From NCBI GenBank assembly GCA_020846005.1, contig JADLEQ010000054.1:1-64000 (forward strand): DNA of 64,000 bases, written 5' to 3'. Positions 26,547-34,895 of the stretch are shown here, in pieces. A program made the position numbers and the translations under genes. Source of the stretch: Polyangiaceae bacterium. Lineage in GTDB: Bacteria; Myxococcota_A; Polyangia; Polyangiales; Polyangiaceae. The notes beneath the pieces are model-generated. The model worked only from the letters and a program-made list of their open reading frames with translations, was not told the DNA's origin and did not search any database. Each line of letters opens with the position of its first letter. The first letter of the stretch is position 1.

Positions 26547-28098
26547 GCGACGAACGAAGCGAGCGGCGGTGGTGGGCAGCGGGTTCGGAGGGCTGGCGAC
26601 GGCCATCCGATTGCAGGCGGCCGGGATCCACACGACGATCTTCGAGGCGCGGGACAAGCCCGGCGGGCGCGCGTACGTCTACCAGGACTCCGGGTTCACG
26701 TTCGACGCGGGCCCCACGGTGATCACCGCCCCTCACTGCATCGACGAGCTCTTCGAGCTCGCGGGTCGCCGCCGCGCCGACTACGTCGAGCTCCTCCCCG
26801 TGCTCCCGTTCTACCGCCTGGTGTGGAGCGACGGCGACTCGCTCGACTACGCCGGCGGCGACGTGCTCGAGCGGCAGATCCGCGAGCGGAGCCCCGACGA
26901 CGTCGAGGGCTACCGGCGCTTCCTCGACTACTCGCGCAGGGTCTTCGAGAAGGGATACCAGGAGCTGGTGGCGACGCCGTTCCTGCGGTTCTGGGACATG
27001 ATGAAGGTCGCCCCCGACCTCGCCGCGCTCCGCGCCGATCGGTCGGTCTACTCGGCGGTGTCCCGCTACGTGCAGGATCCCCACCTGCGCGAGGCGCTGT
27101 CGTTCCACGCCCTCCTCGTCGGTGGCAACCCGTTCGACACGAGCAGCATCTACACCCTGATCCACCACCTGGAGCGCGAGTGGGGCGTGTACTTCCCGCG
27201 CGGAGGCACCGGGGCCCTGGTGCAGGCCCTCGTGCGCCTGTTCGAGGACCTCGGGGGTCGACTGCACCTCTCGAGCCCCGTCGAGCGCATCGAGCTCACC
27301 GCACGGGCGCCCGCGCCCGTTCACCGCGTGCATGCCCGCGGGCAGGCGCCCGCCGACTTCGACCTCGTGGTGTCGAACGCCGACATCCATCACACCTACG
27401 ATCGGCTCTACGCTGGCGTGAAGGGCGCCGCCGCCCGCGCCCGAAAGCTGGAGCAAGCGGACTGGAGCATGTCGCTGTTCGTGCTCTACTTCGGCACCGA
27501 TCGTCAGTACGACGTGGCTCACCACACCGTGCTGTTCGGCCCCCGCTACGAGGGTCTGCTGCGGGATATCTTCGGGGGTAGCTCGTCGCTCGCCGAGGAC
27601 TTCAGCCTCTACCTGCACGCGCCCACGGTCACCGACCCGTCGCTCGCGCCGGAGGGCCACGCGGCGTTCTACGTGCTGTCGCCGGTCCCCCACCTGGGGC
27701 ACGCGCCGCTCGACTGGGCCACGGAGGCTCCCCGGTACGCCGAGCGGATCCTGGCGTCGCTCGAGCGGGTGCTGCCCGACGTGCGACGGCACGTGGTGGT
27801 GAAGCGCTGGATGACGCCGCTCGACTTCCAGTCGGAGCTCAACGCGTACCAAGGCTCGGCGTTCAGCGTCGCGCCCAAGCTCACGCAGAGCGCCTGGTTC
27901 CGGCCGCACAACCGCGACGATCGGATCCCCGGTCTCTACGTCGCGGGCGCGGGCACCCACCCGGGCGCGGGTTTGCCGGGGGTGATCAACTCCGGGAAGG
28001 CCACGGCGCGGGTCATCCTCGAGGATCTCGGCCACGTGCCCCAGCGGTCCGCCGCCGGTGCTCCGATCCCGACGAGCGCGGGAGCGGTGACGACGTGA
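26539..28098 (+). CDS. crtI: Phytoene/carotenoid desaturase, CrtI family
   Basis: 519 residues. The N-terminal dinucleotide fold reads VVGSGFGGLATAIRLQAAG followed by EARDKPGGRAYVYQ and FDAGPTVIT. The C-terminal FAD motif is GLYVAGAGTHPGAGLPGVINSG. Both are diagnostic for CrtI-type desaturases. Whether it takes phytoene all the way to lycopene or does part of the steps cannot be read from sequence; only one crtI is present here. It overlaps crtE by eight bases and crtB by four. Confidence 0.93.
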   Translation: MSERRTKRAAVVGSGFGGLATAIRLQAAGIHTTIFEARDKPGGRAYVYQDSGFTFDAGPTVITAPHCIDELFELAGRRRADYVELLPVLPFYRLVWSDGDSLDYAGGDVLERQIRERSPDDVEGYRRFLDYSRRVFEKGYQELVATPFLRFWDMMKVAPDLAALRADRSVYSAVSRYVQDPHLREALSFHALLVGGNPFDTSSIYTLIHHLEREWGVYFPRGGTGALVQALVRLFEDLGGRLHLSSPVERIELTARAPAPVHRVHARGQAPADFDLVVSNADIHHTYDRLYAGVKGAAARARKLEQADWSMSLFVLYFGTDRQYDVAHHTVLFGPRYEGLLRDIFGGSSSLAEDFSLYLHAPTVTDPSLAPEGHAAFYVLSPVPHLGHAPLDWATEAPRYAERILASLERVLPDVRRHVVVKRWMTPLDFQSELNAYQGSAFSVAPKLTQSAWFRPHNRDDRIPGLYVAGAGTHPGAGLPGVINSGKATARVILEDLGHVPQRSAAGAPIPTSAGAVTT

Positions 28099-29081
28099 CG
28101 CCGCCAGCGACGAGCGCCGCGCTGGTGGTCCGCGCGAGCCCCGTCGCCCTCGCCGAGGCCCGCGCGACCATCGCGGTGCACAGCAAGAGCTTCTCGCTCG
28201 CGTCGAGGCTCTTGCCGGCCCGCGTTCGGGACGACGCCGTCGTGCTCTACGCGTGGTGTCGCCACGCGGACGACGCGGTGGACCACGCGCCGCCGGGAAC
28301 GGCGCCCGCCGCGCTCGCGTCGCTCGAGCGGGGGCTCGCGCGCGTGTACGGCGGCGCCGAGCCCGACGACACGCTGGAGGCCGCGCTCCGTGGTGTGGTC
28401 GCCGCGCGTTCCATCCCCCGGCGCTACCCGGCCGAGCTCCTCGCCGGGATGGCGATGGACGTGGCGGACACGCGCTACCTCAGGTTCGAGGAGCTCGATC
28501 TGTACTGTCATCGGGTCGCCGGGGTGGTCGGCCTGATGATGGCCCACGTGATGGGCGTCGCCGATCCGGCCGCGCTGCGCAACGCCGCACACCTCGGGAT
28601 GGCGATGCAGCTCACCAACATCGCCCGCGACGTGCACGAGGACTGGCGACGCGGGCGTCTCTATCTGCCCGACGCTCTCCTCGCCCGGCACGGCGCCGCG
28701 GGTCTCGCGGCGGAGCTCGGCGGTGCATTCCCCGAGGCGGCGCGCAGCCCCGTGGCGAGCGCTACGCGCGAACTCCTCGAGCGCGCCGAAGCGCTCTACC
28801 GCTCGGGGGACGACGGGCTCATCGCGCTCGCGCCCCGGTCGGCGCTCGCCGTCCGGGCGGCCCGGCTCATCTACTCCGCCATCGGCGACCAGGTGCGACG
28901 CCAGCGCTGCGATCCGCTGGCCGGGCGCGCCCACGTCTCCGGGTGGGGGAAGCTCCGCCTGGTCGCTCGCGCCGCGGCCCTCACCGCAGCCGAGCTCCCT
29001 CGGCGTACGGCGCGCCCGCACCGCGCGGCGCCGATCGAGACGGAGCTCACCTTCGACGAGCTGCTCCGGGCGCTCCCCTGA
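28095..29081 (+). CDS. crtB: Phytoene synthase
   Basis: 328 residues from a GTG overlapping the crtI stop. The two substrate-binding aspartate motifs are DDAVD in WCRHADDAVDHAP and the second in QLTNIARDVHEDW, with YLP of RLYLPD downstream. It condenses two GGPP to phytoene. It closes the four-gene carotenoid operon, and the following gene lies 109 bases away with no overlap. The last ~30 residues are basic and low in conservation. Confidence 0.95.
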   Translation: MTPPATSAALVVRASPVALAEARATIAVHSKSFSLASRLLPARVRDDAVVLYAWCRHADDAVDHAPPGTAPAALASLERGLARVYGGAEPDDTLEAALRGVVAARSIPRRYPAELLAGMAMDVADTRYLRFEELDLYCHRVAGVVGLMMAHVMGVADPAALRNAAHLGMAMQLTNIARDVHEDWRRGRLYLPDALLARHGAAGLAAELGGAFPEAARSPVASATRELLERAEALYRSGDDGLIALAPRSALAVRAARLIYSAIGDQVRRQRCDPLAGRAHVSGWGKLRLVARAAALTAAELPRRTARPHRAAPIETELTFDELLRALP

Positions 29082-29190
29082 GCCCGCGCAGCCCGCCGCG
29101 CATCCCGCCGGGGCGGCGGAGCCCGGATCCCGGAGGGTGAGCCGCGCGAATTGCGTCCTCGGGGGCCCCTGGTAGCGTTGCGCCCGGGTC

Positions 29191-29652
29191 ATGCGGCACC
29201 GAGAGACGAGCGACGGCTTCGTGGTCGAGCACGACCGCGGGTCCGCTCGCTTCCAGCGCCTCGCCGAGGGCGTCTCGCTCACGACGTACGTGGGCCTGGC
29301 GCGCGCCCGCGACATCCCGCCGTTCCGTGTCGAGGTCGAGGCGTGGATCCGTCGGGGGCTCCGCGTGGCGATGTTCGTCGACGCGTCCGCGCTCGACGCC
29401 TACGAGACGGAGTTCCGCCGGGAGTGGACCTCATGGATCGCAGCGCACCGGGCGAGCCTGGAGCCGACCCACATGCTCTTCCGCTCCCGCATCGTCGAGC
29501 TCGGTGTCGGGATCGTGAACTCCTTGCTCGGGGGGGTGATCGTCCCGCACTCCCGCCGCGGGGAATTCGATCAGGCGATCTGGCTCGCCTGCCGCCGGGC
29601 GACTCCGGGCGACGCCGGCGGCTCGGGCGACCGCGAGCACCGGTCAGCGTGA
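29191..29652 (+). CDS. Conserved-looking hypothetical protein
   Basis: 153 residues from an ATG at 29191. The sequence alternates short strands and helices: VSLTTYVGLARARDI, GLRVAMFVDASALDAYETEFRR, MLFRSRIVELGVGIVNSLLGG. VAMFVDA followed by a helix recalls SpoIIAA/STAS-like small domains, but the match is only in overall pattern. No signal peptide and no TM are present except a mildly hydrophobic helix near 110-125. It is spaced away from crtB and 76 bases before aat. Function unknown. Confidence 0.6.
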   Translation: MRHRETSDGFVVEHDRGSARFQRLAEGVSLTTYVGLARARDIPPFRVEVEAWIRRGLRVAMFVDASALDAYETEFRREWTSWIAAHRASLEPTHMLFRSRIVELGVGIVNSLLGGVIVPHSRRGEFDQAIWLACRRATPGDAGGSGDREHRSA

Positions 29653-29728
29653 GCCGGGGACGGGCGCGCGTGCTCGCCGGCGAGGCGTCTGGTGGGCGCG
29701 CAGCGCGGCGGCGGCGGGGAGCCCGCGC

Positions 29729-30442
29729 GTGAGGGCGCCTTGGATCCGCCGCGGGCCGCCGCTGCTCGATCCGAGCGGCCTCGACTTCCCCGACCCAGCC
29801 CGCGCGCCGACGCACGCGCCGCTGGCCCGTGGCGGCGATCTGTCAGCGGAGCGTCTCGTCCGCGCCTACGAGCTCGGCATCTTCCCCTGGTACGACGTGG
29901 GCACTCCGCCGCTCTGGTGGAGCCCTGATCCGCGGGCCATCCTCGAGCCCGCCGCGATCCACGTCTCGCGGAGCCTGCGGCGCACGCTCCGCCAGCGCCG
30001 GTTCCGCCTCACCTGGTCCCAGCGGTTCGATGAGGTCATCGAGGGCTGCGCGACGGTGCGGCGTCAGGGGACGTGGATCCTCCCCGAGATGGCCCGAGCC
30101 TACTCGCGCCTGCACGCCCTGGGTCACGCGCACAGCGTCGAGGTCTGGCGGGGAGACGAGCTCGTGGGCGGCCTGTACGGCGTGCTGGTCGGCGGGCTGT
30201 TCGCCGGCGAGAGCATGTTCAGCCGCGACACGGACGCCTCGAAGGTCGCGCTCGTCGCGGGGGCGCGGGCGCTCTTCGCCGTCGGCCTCCGCGTGTTCGA
30301 CGTCCAGTTCCTGACGGAGCACCTCGCGAGCCTCGGGGCCGCGGAGATCTCGCGGGACGACTACCTGGCCCGGGCGCGCGACGCCCGCGGCGCCACGGTC
30401 GCGCTCCCGCGGCTGGATCTGGCGCGGGCCTGCGACGTTTGA
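29729..30442 (+). CDS. aat: Leucyl/phenylalanyl-tRNA-protein transferase
   Basis: 237 residues from a GTG, matching the family size. Conserved landmarks are GGDLSAERLVRAYELGIFPWY, PLWWSPDPRA, WILPEMARAY, VGGLYGVLVGGLFAGESMFS and FDVQFLTEHLASLGA. It transfers Leu or Phe from aminoacyl-tRNA to proteins with N-terminal Lys/Arg, making them ClpS-ClpAP substrates in the N-degron pathway. ClpS is not in this window. It converges on nadA with only 13 bases between stops. Confidence 0.96.
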   Translation: MRAPWIRRGPPLLDPSGLDFPDPARAPTHAPLARGGDLSAERLVRAYELGIFPWYDVGTPPLWWSPDPRAILEPAAIHVSRSLRRTLRQRRFRLTWSQRFDEVIEGCATVRRQGTWILPEMARAYSRLHALGHAHSVEVWRGDELVGGLYGVLVGGLFAGESMFSRDTDASKVALVAGARALFAVGLRVFDVQFLTEHLASLGAAEISRDDYLARARDARGATVALPRLDLARACDV

Positions 30443-30455
30443 TCGCCGCGCGCGG

Positions 30456-31427
30456 TCAGCTCAGCGCGAGCATGCGATCGATGGGCACCTGGGCGCGCCG
30501 CCGCAGCGCCTCGTCCAGCTCGAGGCGAGGTTGGAGGTCGCGCAGCGCGAGGTAGACCTTCTCGGGCGTGTTGAGCCGCATGTAGGGGCACTGGTTGCAC
30601 GCGCAGGTGCCGTCGGGCGGGGCCGCGATGAAGACCTTCTCGGGCGCCGCCTTCCTCATCTGGTGGAGGATGCCCTCCTCCGTCGCGACGATCAGCTCCC
30701 GCGCGGAGTCCTGCGCGGCGTAGCGCAGGAGCGCGCTCGTCGAGCCGATGAAGTCGGCGTGGTCGAGCACGGCCTCCTCGCACTCGGGGTGGGCGATCAC
30801 CTTTGCGCCCGGGTGGCGGGCCCGCAGCTCCAGCAGCTTGCGCAGACTGAACGTCTCGTGGACCTGGCAGCTCCCGGGCCACAGGACGAGCTTCCGACCG
30901 ATCTCGCGCTCGATCCACCGCCCGAGGTTCCGGTCGGGCGCGAACAGCACCTCACGATCCGCGGGGATGCTCTCGACGATCCGCTTGGCGTTGCTCGAGG
31001 TGCAGATGTAGTCGCTCTCGGCCTTCACCTCCGCAGAGCAGTTGATGTACGAGACGACCACGCTCCCCGGGTGCTGCGCCTTCCAGGCGCGGAAGGGCTC
31101 CACCGGGCAGCCGTCGGCGAGCGAGCAGCCGGCCCCGAGGTCGGGCACGATCACGATGCGATCCGGGTTCAGGATCTTGGCGGTCTCCGCCATGAAGTGG
31201 ACCCCTGCGAACAGGATCACGTCGGCGTTGGTGCGCTTCGCCTCCTGGGCGAGCTGGAGGGAGTCCCCAATGAAGTCTCCGAGATCTTGGATCTCGCTCT
31301 CCTGGTAGTAGTGGGCGAGGAGCACCGCGTTACGGTCGCGCTTCAAGCGACGGATCTCGGCGTCAAGATCGAGCGTCGCGAGCGACGGGTCCGGCGACGG
31401 GGCGGCCAGCGGCAGCGGGATCGGCAT
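30456..31427 (-). CDS. nadA: Quinolinate synthase
   Basis: 323 residues. [31 protein letters not shown]-like [14 protein letters not shown] and [19 protein letters not shown] are diagnostic. Cysteines for the 4Fe-4S cluster are in [18 protein letters not shown] and [10 protein letters not shown]. It condenses iminoaspartate with dihydroxyacetone phosphate to quinolinate in de novo NAD synthesis. nadB and nadC are not adjacent. It lies 10 bases downstream of the MscS gene on the same strand and may be co-transcribed with it. Confidence 0.97.
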   Translation of the reverse strand: MPIPLPLAAPSPDPSLATLDLDAEIRRLKRDRNAVLLAHYYQESEIQDLGDFIGDSLQLAQEAKRTNADVILFAGVHFMAETAKILNPDRIVIVPDLGAGCSLADGCPVEPFRAWKAQHPGSVVVSYINCSAEVKAESDYICTSSNAKRIVESIPADREVLFAPDRNLGRWIEREIGRKLVLWPGSCQVHETFSLRKLLELRARHPGAKVIAHPECEEAVLDHADFIGSTSALLRYAAQDSARELIVATEEGILHQMRKAAPEKVFIAAPPDGTCACNQCPYMRLNTPEKVYLALRDLQPRLELDEALRRRAQVPIDRMLALS

Positions 31428-31437
31428 GGCGCAGAAC

Positions 31438-32340
31438 CTACGTCTTCGGGGGCTCCACCGCCACCGGAGCCGGCTCGGCGGCGCTGGCCGCCGACCTCGC
31501 GAGACGCGCCGCGGGCGCCTCGTCGCCGCGGTTGTAGACGACCTGACGCGGGAACGGGATCTCGATCCCCGCGGCGTCGAACCGCTCCTTGATGCGGAGC
31601 CGCAGCTCCCGCTCCGCCGCCCACTGGTGACTGGGGCGCACCTTCGCCATCACGCGCAGCGTGATCCCCGAGTCGCCCAGGCCGACCACGCCGTGCACCT
31701 CGGGCGGCTCCAGCACGATCTCGGCGTGCTCCTCCGCCCACGAGCTCGCGAGGAGGCGCAGCTCGTCCAGCGCCCGGGTCACGTCACCCTCGTAGGCGAC
31801 GGACACGTTGACGATCGCGCGCATCCAGTCGCGCGAGGCGTTGCTCACGATGACGATCGCGCCGTGCGGCACGTAGTGGAGCCTGCCGTCGAGGCCGCGG
31901 ACGCGCACCACGCGCAGGCCCACGTGCTCGACCTCGCCCTCGACCGGATCGACCTTCACCCAGTCGCCGACGGCGAGCGCGCCCTCGAGGCCGAGGAAGA
32001 AGCCCCCGATCACGTCCTTCACCAACGACTGGGCGCCGAACCCGAGCGCCACGCCGACCAGCCCCGCGCCCGCCAGCAGCGAGCCGACCTTCACCCCGAC
32101 CTGATCGAGCGCCATCACGATGCCGACGATCCCCACCGTGCCGCGCGTCACCCTACGCAGCCACCCCGCCAGGGCCGTGCTGCTCGGGGAGCGCAGCAGC
32201 GTCGCGCGCTCGACGACCCGCCCGAGGGCGCCCCCGGTGAGTCTCGCGATCACGACCACCGCGAACGCGCCCACGAGCTGGAGCACGAGGTCCCCCCAGC
32301 GCGCCGCGAGCCAGCTCCACGCGAGCTCCGCTGTCGTCAT
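31438..32340 (-). CDS. Small-conductance mechanosensitive channel family protein (MscS-like)
   Basis: 300 residues. Three TM helices in the first ~110 residues end in the pore helix with [23 protein letters not shown], shown here in part, the MscS signature. The beta domain follows ([35 protein letters not shown]) and then the alpha/beta C-terminal domain. A ~25-residue Ala/Pro tail is unusual but low in content. It would open under membrane tension to release solutes on osmotic downshock. It is upstream of nadA with a 10-base gap. Confidence 0.92.
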   Translation of the reverse strand: MTTAELAWSWLAARWGDLVLQLVGAFAVVVIARLTGGALGRVVERATLLRSPSSTALAGWLRRVTRGTVGIVGIVMALDQVGVKVGSLLAGAGLVGVALGFGAQSLVKDVIGGFFLGLEGALAVGDWVKVDPVEGEVEHVGLRVVRVRGLDGRLHYVPHGAIVIVSNASRDWMRAIVNVSVAYEGDVTRALDELRLLASSWAEEHAEIVLEPPEVHGVVGLGDSGITLRVMAKVRPSHQWAAERELRLRIKERFDAAGIEIPFPRQVVYNRGDEAPAARLARSAASAAEPAPVAVEPPKT

Positions 32341-32377
32341 GGCCTACCTCCGAGGGGGTCGTTGCGTGCGGGCGGAG

Positions 32378-34387
32378 TCACCGCGCGGCTCGAAGGCGTC
32401 GTCGCCGGAGCGCGGCGAGCAGCCCGAGCCCCGCGGCGAGGCCGTGCGCGCCGCGCCGCCCCGTGCCGCCTCCGGTCGTGACGGCACAGCTCCCGTCGTC
32501 GTCGGGAGACGCGCGCCCGCCCGCCGGGCCGCCGCCCGCCCCCGCGCCGCCGGCGCCGCCCGCGCCCGCGTCGAATCCGCCGGCGTCGGTCGCCCCGGCG
32601 TCGGTCACGGCGCCGCCGGCGCCGCCCGCGCCGCCTGCGCCGGCGTCGGGCGGGAACGCGCCAGGCGCTGCTCGGCACAGCAGCGCGCCGCCGACGACAT
32701 CGCAGGTGAACCCGGCCGGGCACGGCGCGCTCGTCGGGCTGCACGCCCGGGTGCACGCGCCGAGCGTCGGGTCGCAGCGGTCCGTCGTGCACTGACTGTC
32801 GGCGGCGCACGGCTCGCCCAGCCGCCCGATCGCGGGGACGCAGACGAGCGTGCTGAACTCGGAAGCGCACGCGAAGCCGTCGGGGCAGCCGGAGCCGTTC
32901 GTGCACCTCCGAGTGCAGAAGTTGCGGTGCGGCTCCGGGTAGGTCGCGCAGAGCCCGCTCGAGCACAGCTCCGGCTTCGTGCAGCGCTCGCCCAACGCGA
33001 ACGGGGCTCCGCGCACGCAGCGCCCGGCGTCGCAGCGGAAGCCGTCCGGGCAGATCGAGCCTTGGAAGCACGTCGTCGCGCAGCGCCCGACGCCGAAGCC
33101 GTCGCCGGCGCACACCGCGCCGTCGGTGCAGTCGGCGTCCACCGCGCACGCCTCGCCCAGGCGTCGCGGATCGGGCGCGGCGGCGAGCGGCACACACTCG
33201 CCGCAGGCCCCCGTCGTCGCGCACGCCTGGTCGTCCGGACACTCCCCGAGCGCGGCTCCGCACAGCGTGGTGCACCCGGCGCTGCTGCAGTGGGACGACG
33301 CGCACTCGGCGTCGGTCGTGCACGCCGCGAGCAGCGGGCCGGAGCCGGCAGGATCGGTCGTGCAGTGGCCCTCGCCGCAGGTGCCCACGCACCGCTGGCC
33401 GGGGGGGCACGTCGTCTGCCGGTCGCAGCGTCGACCGCACACCGGGCCCGCGCCGAGGTCGATGCACGCGCCGTTCCGGCAGGCGACGTCGCTGGTGCAC
33501 GCGGCGCCGTCGGCGAGGCAGCCGTTGTCCGGTATCTGGTCGCAGTCCTGATCGAGGCCGTCGCCGCACACCTCGTCGATCGGGGTGCAGCTCGGCACGA
33601 CGCCGAGCGCGGCGGCCAGGAGCGCGTTGACGCGGGGGTTGCGCACGCTGGAGGCGTGCGTGATCCCCACGTCGCAGAAGCTGGTCGTGCTCGAGCCGGC
33701 GGCGGTGCTGGTGACGCCCACCAGCTCCCGCAGACCCCCGAAGTAGAAGGAGCCTCCGGAGTCGCCGCTGCACGCGCCCTTCCCCTTCGCGGTGAGGATG
33801 CCCGTCGAGCCGTCGAACGCGTGGAACGCGTCGGTCGTCTGGAGCTTCACGCCGGAGGTGTCCGACGACAGCGACGATCGCCCGTATCCGACGATGGTGA
33901 GCGAGTCGCCCGCCTTCGGCACGTAGTCGAGCCGCACCGAGTGGACGTGCGCGCTGGCCGGCGCCGCGCTGGCGAGGTGGAGCAGCGCTACGTCCTCGCC
34001 CGCAGCGACCGCGGCGTCGACCTCGAGCTCTCCTGGCATGCCGACCCACTCCAGGCTGGTCGTGCCGCGCCAGGTGAGCTGCCCCCAAGCCGGCCCGAAC
34101 CCGACCCGGAAGCGGTCCCCGGCGAGCGGCTCATCCGGGCCGCTCGCCCGCTCCAGGAACGCGCAGTGCTTCGCCGTCACCACCAGGGTCGGCGCGATGA
34201 GCGTCCCCGAGCAGAGCAGGCCGTAGTCGAGGTGGGTGATCGCGACTGTCCCTGACTCGTTCGGATCCGGGGACCCGCCGATGATCGGCGAGGCCACGGC
34301 GGCAGGCGCCGGCGGATCGGCGGAGCCGCAGCCGGCACCGGGGAGCAGGGCGACGAGCAGGCAGAACCGGCGCGCGGCGGGCGACAT
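32378..34387 (-). CDS. Trypsin-like serine protease with Cys-rich region and MYXO-CTERM tail
   Basis: 669 residues from an ATG at 34387. A lipobox-like signal (LLPGAGC) precedes a protease domain with activation site IIGG (35-38). The catalytic triad is His74 (TAKHC), Asp132 (EDVALLHL) and Ser210 (GDSGG), so it should be active. Residues ~265-560 hold many Cys modules of the type CxxDxxCxxGxCV and CPDGFxC. A Gly/Ala/Asp linker follows, and the end has a Cys, a short hydrophobic helix (GLAAGLGLLAAL) and RRRRLRAAR. That tail is the MYXO-CTERM sorting signal processed in myxobacteria. The protein is expected at the cell surface. Substrate unknown. Confidence 0.9.
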   Translation of the reverse strand: MSPAARRFCLLVALLPGAGCGSADPPAPAAVASPIIGGSPDPNESGTVAITHLDYGLLCSGTLIAPTLVVTAKHCAFLERASGPDEPLAGDRFRVGFGPAWGQLTWRGTTSLEWVGMPGELEVDAAVAAGEDVALLHLASAAPASAHVHSVRLDYVPKAGDSLTIVGYGRSSLSSDTSGVKLQTTDAFHAFDGSTGILTAKGKGACSGDSGGSFYFGGLRELVGVTSTAAGSSTTSFCDVGITHASSVRNPRVNALLAAALGVVPSCTPIDEVCGDGLDQDCDQIPDNGCLADGAACTSDVACRNGACIDLGAGPVCGRRCDRQTTCPPGQRCVGTCGEGHCTTDPAGSGPLLAACTTDAECASSHCSSAGCTTLCGAALGECPDDQACATTGACGECVPLAAAPDPRRLGEACAVDADCTDGAVCAGDGFGVGRCATTCFQGSICPDGFRCDAGRCVRGAPFALGERCTKPELCSSGLCATYPEPHRNFCTRRCTNGSGCPDGFACASEFSTLVCVPAIGRLGEPCAADSQCTTDRCDPTLGACTRACSPTSAPCPAGFTCDVVGGALLCRAAPGAFPPDAGAGGAGGAGGAVTDAGATDAGGFDAGAGGAGGAGAGGGPAGGRASPDDDGSCAVTTGGGTGRRGAHGLAAGLGLLAALRRRRLRAAR

Positions 34388-34505
34388 GGGCCCAGGATAC
34401 GCCGGCCCGGCGCCGCGCGCCCCTGTCGCGACGGCCCGCGCCGCCGCTCGGGGCGCGGGCTTCTTGGCCCCGCGGGCGGTTTCGGGTGACGCTCGCCCCA
34501 CGACG

Positions 34506-34832
34506 ATGAGCCAGCGAGCCCGGAGGTGCTGCGAGATCTGCGAGAGCCTTCGCCAGGCAACCGGAGCGCTCGTCACCTCGCGCAGCCCACACCTGTTCCG
34601 GGTGGTCCTCGCCGACCGCGTGCTCTGGCTCTGTGAGGAGCACTCGGACGAGGTGTGCGCGACGCGCGCCGGGGTCGTCGACGAGCTCCGGCTCCAGTTC
34701 CTCGAGCCGTTCCCAGGGCGGCGCTCGCTGATCCCGCGACGGTCGCCGTTCGGGCCGGAGCACGACGCGCCTCGCCGGGCGGGTCGCCGATCCGGCGAGG
34801 TCGCCCCGGATCCCGCCGAGATCGGCCGCTGA
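34506..34832 (+). CDS. Small protein with Cys/His pairs, function unknown
   Basis: 108 residues from an ATG at 34506. The first half has RRCCEICESL and then LWLCEEHSDEV, giving a C-x2-C ... C-x2-H arrangement that could bind one zinc. The second half is basic and Pro/Arg-rich. It is divergent from the protease gene (118 bases apart) and convergent with the fusion gene. I recognise no family; the metal-site idea rests on spacing alone. Confidence 0.55.
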   Translation: MSQRARRCCEICESLRQATGALVTSRSPHLFRVVLADRVLWLCEEHSDEVCATRAGVVDELRLQFLEPFPGRRSLIPRRSPFGPEHDAPRRAGRRSGEVAPDPAEIGR

Positions 34833-34895
34833 GGCGCGCCCGAGCGCACGCCGCGCGGGCCGCCGTCGAGCGAACGCCCGTCGTGCGCGCTGCCG

